The notes under the pieces were generated by a model, which did no database searches, was not told the DNA's origin, and saw nothing but the letters and a program-made list of their open reading frames with translations. A program made the position numbers and the translations under genes. DNA of 16,377 nucleotides from Rachicladosporium sp. CCFEE 5018 (taxonomy: Eukaryota; Ascomycota; Dothideomycetes; Cladosporiales; Cladosporiaceae): assembly GCA_002077045.2 (NCBI GenBank), contig KZ111144.1, positions 282,363 to 298,739 of the forward strand, in the 5' to 3' direction. Each line of letters starts with the position of its first letter. Position 1 is the stretch's first letter. This document shows positions 1 to 8,853 of the stretch, piece after piece.

Positions 1-373
1 TCCTATCCTAGGCTAGGTAGTTATACTAGGCTAGCTAGCTCCTTTCCTATATCCTATAGGCTATCCTCCTAGCCTTCTCCTAGGTAGGCTCCCTATACTT
101 GCCTTCTAGGATGGAATCCTAGGTTGCTAAGTCTAGCTCCCTCTATAGTGTCCTCTTGTTGCTATTATATGCCCTCCTAATCTTAGCTATAGCTACCTAA
201 ATAGTATCCTAGGCTTAGTAAGTTAAGGAGGCCTTTAAGTATTGCACTCTAAGCTAGGTCAAGTATTCCTAGATTAGGAGAGTAGCTATCTTATAGTATA
301 TTATCCTAGAGCTAGTTGTCTTATATGCTCCTATAATTGTCCTAAGGCACCTAGTCTAGATAGCCTAGATTAG

Positions 374-575
374 TGATAAAGGATATCTATATTATAGGTA
401 TCTCGCAACGTATAGGACGACACTAAGCAAGCACTACCTAGATCCTAAGACTAATCGCTACTTTACGCATTACCCGCCTACGAGTCGTAGGTAGTGCGTA
501 TATAGCCGCTAAGCATAGTGCCTTAGGTACTAAGGCCACTATAACTTCACTATATACTAACTACGCCCTATAACA
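374..575 (+). repeat. 202-bp insertion in older LINE, copy of 7857-8058
   Basis: The segment matches 7857-8058 base for base except for 21 positions. Every difference is T here for C there in a CpA step, or A here for G there in a TpG step. LINE sequence continues on both sides: 373 corresponds to LINE position 6411 and 581 to about 6410. The insertion is flanked by the direct repeat ATTAG (369-373 and 576-580). Its ends form an imperfect 9-bp inverted pair, TGATAAAGG against the complement of CCTGTAACA, 7 of 9 matching when the less mutated copy is used. It could be a small mobile element, a patch copied in during DNA repair, or a template switch during LINE insertion. Confidence 0.85.
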
Positions 576-2387
576 ATTAGCTTTATAAGGCTACTTAGAA
601 TCTTGCCTTTCTTATTAGGCTAGGCCTAGACCTATACTCTATAGGTTAGGGCTATCCTAATTATAACATTATAGAGGGTCTTAGCCTTCTAGAAGGTGGC
701 TCCCTAGGTTAAGTATATAAGCCTAGTAAGAGACTATGTCTATATCTCTGCCTTCTGCTATATCTATTTAATATATACTCCCTACTTAAGCTTTAGGTCT
801 AGGTAGACTCCTAGGAGCCTAAGAGAGGTGTAGGGCTTAGTAGTATATCCCTAGATCTATATTATGGCCTTAAGATTATGTTTCTTCCTTGCCCTAGTAA
901 AGTGGATAAGCTAGTATTTCTCTAGTGTAAACTTAACTCTATGTTTCTTTACCTACTCCTCACATTTCTTATGCTAAGCTATAAGGATCCTATAGTTCTC
1001 CTCTATAGAGTAAGACTAGGCTAGGATATTTATGTTATCTATAAATCCCCTAGCTAAAGATCTTAGGGTGTCTAGTATTAGCAGAAGTGTCCTAATAAAG
1101 AATAGGAATAGCATAGGAGACAGAGTTAATCCCTATAGGATTCTAGTGCAGGTAGAGATCTAAGGTCCCTAGAATGGTCCTAGGGTTATATATATGGTCC
1201 TATCCTATAGGAATGACTATATAAACTCTATAAGCTATTCTAGGATTCTAGCTTGCCTTATATTATGCACTAGCCTAGTATAGGAGACATTATTAAATGC
1301 TCTAGAGATGTCTAGGCTAAGCATTAAGGCTATAAGCCCCTTATCCTATCCCTAGATTATATACACCTATTTAGTAAGGAGCTTAATTATAGAGAGAGTT
1401 AACCTCTATAGTCTAGCTCCTATCTATTCTCTAGGGAACAGGTTGTAGGTCTTAGCTACTTTAGAGAGCCTATTAGCTATAGCCTTCTTAAGTGTCTTCC
1501 CTAGAGTATTAAGGAGGGCAATTAGTCTATATAACTTTAGAGTGTTATATCTTAGCTTCTATAGCTTCTTTAGGACCACTATGTTAGACTCTTTAAACTG
1601 CCTTAGATAGTACCTAATTGTAACATAGGCTATAAAGAGCATAGCTAGGGGCCTATTTAGTGTGTTACTATAGTACTTTAGGAATCTATTTAGGATATTG
1701 TCTAGGCCTAGTGCCTTATCACTTAGTAGGTCCTTTAGGATGTCTCTAACCTCTATTACTAGTATGCTCCGTATAATGCTAGTAATGTCTTCTAGGTAGA
1801 TTATGCTAGGAATGTCACTTATGTCTACCTAGACTAGTAGAGGGAAGAAGTGCTCTACTATAGCCCTAGCTTTCCCTTCCTCTATATCCTATATTCTCCT
1901 AGCTTTATCTAGTATATTAGGAACCTATAGTAGGGCACTTATATCCCTAGGGTCCTTCCTAGCCCATTTGCCTAGCTTCTAGATCTTGCTTAGGTCTCTA
2001 GCTGCTTTAGCTATAGCAATTCTCTAACCCTATGCTTTATCTCTCCTAATCTAAGCCTTCTTCCTATTTGTGGCTTAGTTATATAGGATCTAGCTCTCCT
2101 CTATCTATCTAGCAGTCTATTATCTTCTTACCTGCCTTGCTTTTTTAACTGCCTTTAAGTACTAGAGTATCTAGTATCCCTATGCAATAGGAGAAGGTTT
2201 AGCTAGTAGGATATAGTCTCTAATTGTCTCCTAGATTGCTATAGTAATCTAGGTCACCCTATTGTTAATGTCTTCCCTAGTGCATAGTTATTACTAGCTC
2301 TAGCCTTAGAGCTTAAGCTTAAGTTCTAGATTGATAGTGTCCTAGTTAGCCTTCTTCTATTATAGTCTTAGGATTAGCTCTCTACTC

Positions 2388-2402
2388 TATCTTAGCTATA
2401 TA
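2388..2402 (+). repeat. Target-site duplication, left copy
   Basis: The 15-bp sequence TATCTTAGCTATATA occurs here and again at 7446-7460, exactly at the two ends of the plus-strand LINE. The older LINE reads continuously if the younger element and one copy of the repeat are removed. This is the expected result of target-primed reverse transcription. Confidence 0.9.
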
Positions 2403-2459
2403 CGACCTATAAGATAGTAGTAAGGAGGATATATACACCTAAGGAACAAGGAAGCGATT

Positions 2460-3800
2460 AAAGTGGAGGAGAAGAGAGTACTAGAGATAGGGAATAGCTA
2501 TAGGAAAGAGGAGGAGGACAGAGGGGAGTAGGAGGAAGCTAGGGGTTCCCCCTATAGTAGAGGAAGACACTAACTTAATAGCACTAGAGCCTAGACACCT
2601 AGATAGTTCAGGCACTCTAGAAGGACATTATAGAAGCCTATGAAGGACAAGACTTACATGCTAGGGCATATAAGATCCTGCTCTAGAAGGCTGCCTAAGT
2701 CATTAACATCCTCTAAGCCAAGACCTTAAGACAACAACAATAGAGCCTAAGTACCAACCTCCTCCTCTAGGAGATCAAAGACTTTAGAAAGGAGTTCTAG
2801 AGGAGCACCCTCTAGAGACAACAGAGCTAGCAGAGCCAGTAGAGAACCTAGGCAAGAGTTATAGCTAAAGAACAGCCTATAGGGGTTATAGTTAGGATCT
2901 AAGACCTAGAGGAGCGCAAGGAGATTGCAGGACTCTCCTATAAGGAGCTAGTAAAGAGAATTAGGAGGAGGGAAGTTATTAGGGCAAAGCAAATAGGGAG
3001 TAGTAGCATTAAGGTGTTTATAATAGGATAAGAGGCTAGGAAGGAGCTTAAGAAGACAAAAAGCTAGACTAAAAGGCTTGCACTATTAGCAAGGATCATA
3101 GCCTAGGCATTTCAGGTTCTAGTATATAGGATACTACTTAGCTTTAGCCCTATAGAGGAGAGCCAACTTAAGGAGCTATAGAAGGAGAACTAGGCTATAG
3201 CACCTAGGAGTGAGATTCTAAGAGCAGCTTGGCTAAGGAAGAAATAGAACCTAGGACAGACATATAGCTCAGTCATTCTCTGGCTTAACATAGGAGAGCA
3301 AGCTAATAGGATTATTAATAAGGGGCTGGTCTAGAAGGCAGAGCTTAAGACCATAGAGATCTTCAAGTCTAACTTTAGAATCATGTGGTGCTTTAAGTGC
3401 TAGGGCTATAGGCATGTGGCACTAAACTATATAGCTAGATAGAACTATAGCAAATGTGTATAGGACTATAACATAAAGGAGTGTATAGCAACCACAGGAA
3501 TGAGGTGTATAAACTATAGAAAGAGACATCCTGCTTAGGATTAGAGCTGCCCTATAAGAATTGCAGCCTAAGCTAAGGCCATATCAATAAGGACAGGGGA
3601 TGTAGGCTAGTACTAGACAGAGGAAGAGAGCCCCCAGAGCGGGGAAGAAGAGTAGCAAACTGCTAGCCAGAGGAAAAGGAAATGTGCTCTAGCATAGGAG
3701 GGCCAGAAGAGGCTAGTAGGTAGGCTAAGGAAACTTAACTAGCCTGAGGCAAATCAGCTAAAGATTGGGGACAAGATCTAGCACTAGACACAACAGACGA
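2460..3800 (+). pseudogene. LINE ORF1 (gag-like) remnant with zinc knuckles
   Basis: One reading frame (positions congruent to 2 modulo 3) can be followed from about 2600 to about 3560 through many TAG and a few TAA stops. It gives a charged, coiled-coil-prone middle part with many Glu, Lys and Gln residues. Cys/His knuckles follow at about 3389-3553: CFKC..GY..H, then a C..C..H..C-type second knuckle (SKC..D.N.KEC) and a third with a HPA motif. Several knuckle residues are lost, for example Gly to Arg beside the first His and a Cys to Tyr, in line with G-to-A change. In Tad1 elements this protein binds the LINE RNA. Start and end are approximate, because the initiation codon and stop cannot be told apart from mutated codons. 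Confidence 0.75.
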
Positions 3801-3906
3801 ATTATAATGCATTTAATAACCAAGGAGTTCAGAATATCACAATAGAAGCTACTCTAGCCCTAACCTAAATAGCTATAGAAGACATGGATACCACACCTTC
3901 CTCTTA

Positions 3907-6900
3907 ATGATTAACTATACTAAATGGACTATTACATAGTACAATGTCAACAAAAGCAAAGACAAGGTCTAGCACCACTTCCTCTAGGAGCTAGACCTAT
4001 AGGTACACCAGGTAGTTGCTGTCTAAGAGCCATAGCTAAACCCAAACCCTAGACAACATACTATAGTCAAGCACCTAGCCTACTACCTTATATTCCTATA
4101 GCATGTAAGGAGTAGGACCTATATCTATATTAGCAAGGCCCTAGACATTACCTAGTAGAGAAGAGAAGAGACACTAGAGGCTATAGGAGGTGACATCACC
4201 TTAGTTAGCCTAAACACCTAGTAGGGCAAGATCTAGGTTTATAGCCTATATAATCCTCCTCCATAATCACATAGCAGCTAGGAACCTGGCACCCTGGAAT
4301 GGATCCTAGAGATCCTCTCCTAGGAGGGAGCTCACATCCTAATAGGAGACTTCAACCTTTACTACCCTAGGTAGGGAGGAAATGCTATCTATATATACCA
4401 CAAAATTGTAGATAGCTTAATTAGAACCACATAAAGCCTAGGGATAGATCTAGTTATACCCTAGGGCATAGTGACCTAGAAGACCAGAGGAAGTTAGAGC
4501 ACCCTAGACCTAGCCTTTATTTCACAGTCAATTTTAGACATAGTACTTAGCTATTAGGTTAAAGAAGCCCTAGAATCCTCCTTAGATCACTTCCTAATCT
4601 ACATAGAGCTTAACATATAGCCTAGATAGAACAGGGATCCCCCTCTAAGGCCATAATAGAAGAAGGCCAACTAGGACATAGTTAACCTATAGCTTAAACT
4701 TAAGCTTTAAGACTAGAGCTAGTAGCAGCTCTATACTAGGGAGGACATTGATAATAGAGTGGACCAGATCACTATAGCTATTTAGGAGACAATTAGGGAC
4801 TATATCCTACTAGCTAAGCCCTCTCCTATTACATAAAGGCAGTTAAAGAAGCAAGGTAGGCAAGAAGACAATAGACTACTAGACAGACAGAGGAGAGCTA
4901 GATCCTATACAACTAAGCCACAAATAGGAAGAAGGCTTAGATTAGGAGAGACAAAGCATAGGGCTAGAGAATGGCTATAGCTAAAGTAGCAAGGGACCTA
5001 AGCAAGATCTAGAAGCTAGGCAACTAGGCTAGGAAGGATCCTAAGGACATAAGTGCCCTACTATAGGTTCCTAACATTCTAGATAAAGCTAGAAGAGTGT
5101 AGGACATAGAGGAGGGAAAAGCCAGGGCCATAGTAGAGCACTTCTTCCCTCTACTAGTCTAGGCAGACATAAGTAACATCCCTAGTATAGCCTACCTAGA
5201 AGATATTACTAGCATCCTATAGAGCATAGGGGCAGCTAAGGTTAAGGACATCCTTAAGGGCCTACTAAGTGATAAGGCACTAGGTCTAGACAATATCCTA
5301 AATAGATTCCTAAAGTACTATAGGGACATACTAAGCAGGCCCCTAGCTATACTGTTTATAGCCTGTGTTACACTTAGGTACCACCCTAGGCAATTCAAAG
5401 AGTCTAATACAGTAGTTCTTAAGAAGCCATAGAAGCTAAGATATGACACCCCTAAGTCATATAGGCCAATTGCTCTCCTTAACACCCTAGGGAAGACACT
5501 AGAGAAGGCTATAGCCAATAGGCTCTCTAGAGCAGCTAAGACCTATAGCCTGTTCCCTAGAGAATAGATAGGAGCTAGACTATAGAGGTCAACTCTCTCT
5601 ATAATTGAGCTCCTCACCGAATAGGTATATATAATCTAGGGACAGGATAAGGGGCTTATAGCCTCTATACTTAGCCTAGACATCTCTAGGGCATTTAATA
5701 ATGTCTCTTATGATAGGCTTATCCATAATATAAGACAGGCTAGGATCCTAGAGTAGCTTATAGACTTTATTTAATCATTCCTCTAAGAGAGGACCACCTT
5801 AATAATACTAGGAACAACCTAAGGCCCATAGATCTATATAGAGACTAGAATTCCCTAGGGGTCTACTCTATTACTAGTGCTATTCCTTTTCTTTGTTAGG
5901 ACTCTCCTGCTACTCCTAGATACCCTAAGGTCCTTAGCTAGGGGATTTATAGATAACATAAATATCCTAGCCTAGTCTTACTCTATAGAGGAGAACTGCA
6001 GAATCCTTATAGCTTAGCATAAGAAATGTGAAGAGTGGGCAAAGAAACATAGAGTCAAGTTTGCACTAGAGAAGTACTAGCTCATTCACTTTACTAGGGC
6101 TAGGAAGAAACATAACCTTAGGGCCACTATATAGATCTAGGGACATACTACCTAACCCTGCACCTCTCTTAGACTCCTAGGAGTCTACCTAGACCTAAAG
6201 CTTAAGTAGGGAGCACATGTTAAACAGATATAGCAGAAGGTAGAGATCTAGACATAGTCCCTAACTAGGCTCACATACTTAACTTGGGGAGCAACTTTCT
6301 AGAAGGCCAAGACCCTCTATAATGTTATAATTAGGACAGCTCTAACCTATGGAGCACAGGTCTAGGCTTAGCCTAATAAGAGAGGCAAGATCCCTAGTAG
6401 TATCACTAAACTAATCTAGGCTATCTAGACCAGGTGCCTTAGGACAATTATAGGTGCATATAAGACAACTAGCTCTAGGATAGTATACCATGAAATAGCC
6501 ACCCTGCCAATCTAGGAATACCTGACCTAGCTTAGGGTGTAATACTTAAAGGCCTCCTTAACATAACTAGCCTAGGACACTATTTAGGCAGCTATAGCTA
6601 AGATTAGGAGAGCATATAATAGTAGCAAGAGGACACTATAGAGGGAGCTAGACCTAGTGACTTAGGGCACCATCCTAGAAGGTAGGCCTAGGGAGTCTAT
6701 ATAGGAGAAGGCTAAGAGGATGGCCTATAGGACATAGGAGAGGAGCTAGCCAGCCTAGGACAACTACCTAGCTCATAATAGGAATCCTATAGACCTAAGA
6801 GCATAGTAGGCTACACACTTCTATAGGGATAAGGCAGGGAAGGAGAGGATGGACTTTAAAGACACTCTATCTAAACTATATATTAGCCTAAAGAGGGCAT

Positions 6901-7270
6901 AGAGTAGTATTGCAACATAGCTTAGGAGTGGCTATATAGGGCTAAACTCCTACCTATATAGGAGAGGAGTTCTAGGAGTTAACTCACTAAAATGCCAGTG
7001 TAGCTACCCCTCCTAGAATGTTAAGCACATAGTAATAAGCTGCAATTCCTAGGCATAAGGAAGAGGGGAGATCTAGAGGCAAGCAAAAGATAGATTATTT
7101 AGGGTAATAATGAATAACCTAGAGGATCTAAAGAGGATCACCTAGTGGATCCTAGATAAAGGATATATTACATAGTTTAAACTTGTAGAAGAGACTAAGA
7201 GGGAGCTAGAGAGGAGGGAGGAAGCAGGCAAGAGGAGGATATTTGCTTAAGATAAGGAGTAGGAGTAGAG
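3907..7270 (+). pseudogene. LINE ORF2 remnant: endonuclease, reverse transcriptase, C-terminal Cys/His motif
   Basis: An apurinic-type endonuclease region (about 3907-4620) is seen in frame 1, including GDFNL at 4345-4359, a TLDLAFIS segment near 4500 and SLDHF at 4579-4593. The reverse transcriptase region (about 5000-6150) is in frame 3, with a DKALGLDN block near 5271, a YRPIALLN block near 5460, a LDIS block near 5680 and the catalytic motif at 5946-5957. That motif reads FIDN here instead of the expected F-[VA]-D-D, so the second catalytic Asp is lost by a TpG-to-TpA change. A CxC...H...C motif lies at about 6991-7045. The frame jump between endonuclease and RT is explained by a 25-bp deletion near 4831-4834, which the older copy does not have. 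The gene is dead both by stops and by loss of the catalytic residue. Confidence 0.85.
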
Positions 7271-7432
7271 CTAGCACATAGCCTAGTGTACTTCTAGAAG
7301 GTAAACCAAATATAAGAGCAAGATAGGAGATAGGATTAGGGGTTTTTACTACTACGAGCAGTTTCCCTCTTAGATAGTTTATAGGATAGTTTCCTGCATA
7401 GGCTACTAGAGCACTAAATTAGGCGTATGAAT

Positions 7433-7452
7433 TCTTATCTTATCTTATCTTA
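7433..7452 (+). repeat. (TCTTA)4 LINE 3' tail
   Basis: Four tandem TCTTA units close the younger LINE and run directly into the right-hand target-site duplication (7446-7460); the two overlap by about 7 bp. Short tandem tails in place of poly(A) are known for several LINE clades. The target site itself contains ATCTTA, so the tail could have paired with the nicked target when reverse transcription began. Confidence 0.8.
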
Positions 7453-7460
7453 GCTATATA
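7446..7460 (+). repeat. Target-site duplication, right copy
   Basis: Identical over 15 bp to 2388-2402. After it the minus-strand older LINE resumes (7461 onward matches the complement of about 4612 downward), so the younger insertion site is fixed to the base, apart from the overlap with the TCTTA tail. Confidence 0.9.
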
Positions 7461-7856
7461 TTAAGCTCTAAACAGATTAGGAGGTAATCTAAGGAGGACT
7501 CTAGGGCTTCTTTAACTTGATAGCTAAGTACTATATCTAAGATTAACTATAAGGCAAAAGCTAGGTCTAGGGTGCTCTAACTTCCTCTAGTTTTCTAGGT
7601 TACTATGCCCTAGGGTATAATTAGGTCTATGCTAAGGCTCTATATAGTTCTAATTAGGCTGTCTGTAATATTATGATGTGTGTTTATAGCTGTCCCTCCC
7701 TACCTAGGGTAGTAGAGGTTAAAGTCTCCTAGGAGGATATAAGCTCCCTCCTAGGAGAGGATCTCTAGGATCTATTCTAGAGTTCTAGGTTCCTAGCTAC
7801 TATATGACTATAGAGGAGGATTATATAGGCTATGAACCTAGATCTTGCCCTGCTAG
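7446..7856 (-). mobile_element. Older Tad1-like LINE copy, 5'-side part (endonuclease region), truncated
   Basis: The complement of this stretch matches 4218-4620 of the younger LINE, that is the endonuclease region of ORF2. For example, 7801-7853 pairs with 4221-4273. Together with 1-2402 it is one minus-strand element. Homology ends at 7856 (LINE position 4218), about 1.8 kb short of the LINE's 5' end, so the older insertion is 5'-truncated, which is common for LINEs. At 7857 the sequence passes directly into the interior of the reading frame described next, so the older LINE probably inserted into that gene. Confidence 0.85.
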
Positions 7857-8058
7857 TGATAAAGGATATCTATATTATAGGTATCTCGCAACGTATAGGA
7901 CGACACTAAGCAAGCACTGCCTAGATCCCAAGACTAATCGCTGCTTTGCGCATTACCCGCCTGCGAGTCGCAGGTGGTGCGCATGCAGCCGCCAAGCATG
8001 GTGCCTTAGGCACCAAGGCCACCACAACTTCACTGCATACCAACCACGCCCTGTAACA
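7857..8058 (+). repeat. Less mutated copy of the 202-bp duplicated segment
   Basis: This is the source-like copy of 374-575. It lies in frame within the Cys/His-rich remnant and is contiguous with it on the right, so it looks native here, while the copy inside the LINE looks inserted. It starts at the first base after the older LINE's 5' end. No ATTAG-like repeat flanks it here: GCTAG is on the left and CATGC on the right. Confidence 0.85.
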
Positions 8059-8853
8059 CATGCCGACAAGAAGAAGGGCCTGAAGCTCGTCGTTGAAGGG
8101 CAGACTATTGCGGCTACTACACCACCTCCTACAACGCAGGGTCGTCGGAGTGCTACGAACAGTCAGATAGCCATGATAAGCACTTAGCGTGAGCAGTTAG
8201 AAGGGCAAGGTAACCTCGCTGTCGACATAACCGAGCGGTGGATCTGCAAGGTGAAGAACTGTAATAACTACTCGCATCTGTGTTACTAGGGAGTACGTGA
8301 TACAAGGGACTACCACCGTATTATCTACGCTTAGATCTTAACGCAATGGGCCTAGGCTATTCGCGATGGCACGCTCACTGCCGATGCCCCTTCCGGTAGT
8401 ATGATCTAGCAGATGGAGTCGGAGCATCGACGTAACGCGGTAAGGAGCGGTGGCAAGGAGTCGTCGAGTAGTAAGGCGGTTGCTCAAACGCCTTCAACGC
8501 ACTTCAGCTTCGCTTTTAACAGTGATAAGAAGGTAGTAGCTAGACCTGCAGCGAACGAGGCTTTAACGTCGAGTCTAGTGCGGATGCCGGCCTCTCAGAG
8601 CTCGTCGATAGAGCTAAGGGAGTAGTTCTTTAAGTAGTGTTATGTTCAATCGACGTGGCGTGGTGAAGAAGCAGCTTTGGATCGGATGGCTTCGGTGTTT
8701 GCTGCAAATAGCTTCTCTATAGATAGCATTAGCATAGCAGATCTTGCGGAGTGGAAGGATCTCGATCTAGCACCTGGCTATCGTCGTCGTATGCGTAGAT
8801 CAGTAAAGGAATGGTTGTTATAGCGTGGTGTGAGAGTGTCGGACTCTAAGTAG
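7857..8853 (+). pseudogene. Decayed Cys/His-rich protein with SAM-like C-terminus, N-terminus missing
   Basis: I do not recognise a named family. A single frame (codons starting at 7858, 7861 and so on) stays meaningful to 8853. It is broken only by TAG stops, at 8185 and at seven later positions before the TAG at 8851-8853, all of which could be former CAG or TGG codons. The first part is rich in Cys and His, with HC-x7-C-x3-H followed by W-C-x-C and further C and H residues (about 7915-8025). A second cluster, W-x-C-x4-C-x6-CY, lies at about 8242-8289. A Ser-rich linker follows (about 8430-8620). The C-terminal 60 residues resemble a SAM-like helical domain, with DLAEWKDLDLAPGYRRR near 8737-8796. 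Zinc binding and protein-protein interaction are plausible but inferred. The 5' part is absent because the older LINE abuts at 7856. Similar fungal repeated hypothetical proteins exist in my memory, without a known function. Confidence 0.55.

Larger units (their letters stand above)
1..2402 (-). mobile_element. Older Tad1-like LINE copy, 3'-side part, RIP-degraded
   Basis: This stretch is the reverse complement of the LINE at 2403-7445. For example, 1680-1760 matches 5240-5310 (reverse transcriptase), 601-720 matches 6270-6390 and 1-100 matches about 6680-6782. It covers the LINE from the endonuclease/RT linker to the region after the RT, and its 3' end lies beyond the left edge of the window. 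The copy is interrupted at 374-575 by a 202-bp insertion, and at 2402 it is split by the younger plus-strand LINE; it resumes at 7446. The text is saturated with CTAG, CTA and TAG, and coding frames are broken mostly by TAG, as expected after RIP. Unlike the younger copy it keeps a 25-bp segment near 2158-2185 that holds the ORF2 frame together. It is inactive. LINE identity is certain; the Tad1 assignment rests on domain order and RT similarity remembered from fungal elements. Confidence 0.88.
2403..7445 (+). mobile_element. Younger, near full-length Tad1-like LINE, RIP-degraded
   Basis: A non-LTR retrotransposon of about 5.0 kb. It has, in order: a 5' leader, a gag-like ORF1 with zinc knuckles, an ORF2 with endonuclease and reverse transcriptase domains and a C-terminal Cys/His motif, a 3' UTR, and a (TCTTA)4 tail instead of poly(A). 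It lies inside an older copy of the same family in the opposite orientation and is bounded by a 15-bp target-site duplication. Both ORFs are riddled with stops, mostly TAG where CAG or TGG is expected, so it cannot encode active proteins. It also carries a 25-bp deletion near 4831-4834 relative to the older copy. I see no RNase H domain between the RT and the C-terminal Cys/His motif. Clade placement as Tad1-like is from family knowledge, not a search. Confidence 0.9.

Noticed and set aside
5318..5518. 66-codon minus-strand ORF
   Set aside because: Antisense to the LINE reverse transcriptase; a chance open frame.
1..7856. CRISPR-like or satellite array suggested by the monotonous CTAG-rich text
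   Set aside because: No regularly spaced repeat; the monotony is explained by RIP of a LINE, and coding motifs can still be read.
7804..8187. 127-codon plus-strand ORF starting at ATG 7804
   Set aside because: The first 17 codons lie in antisense LINE sequence (up to 7856), so this ATG is not the start of the Cys/His-rich gene; the frame also continues beyond its TAG stop.
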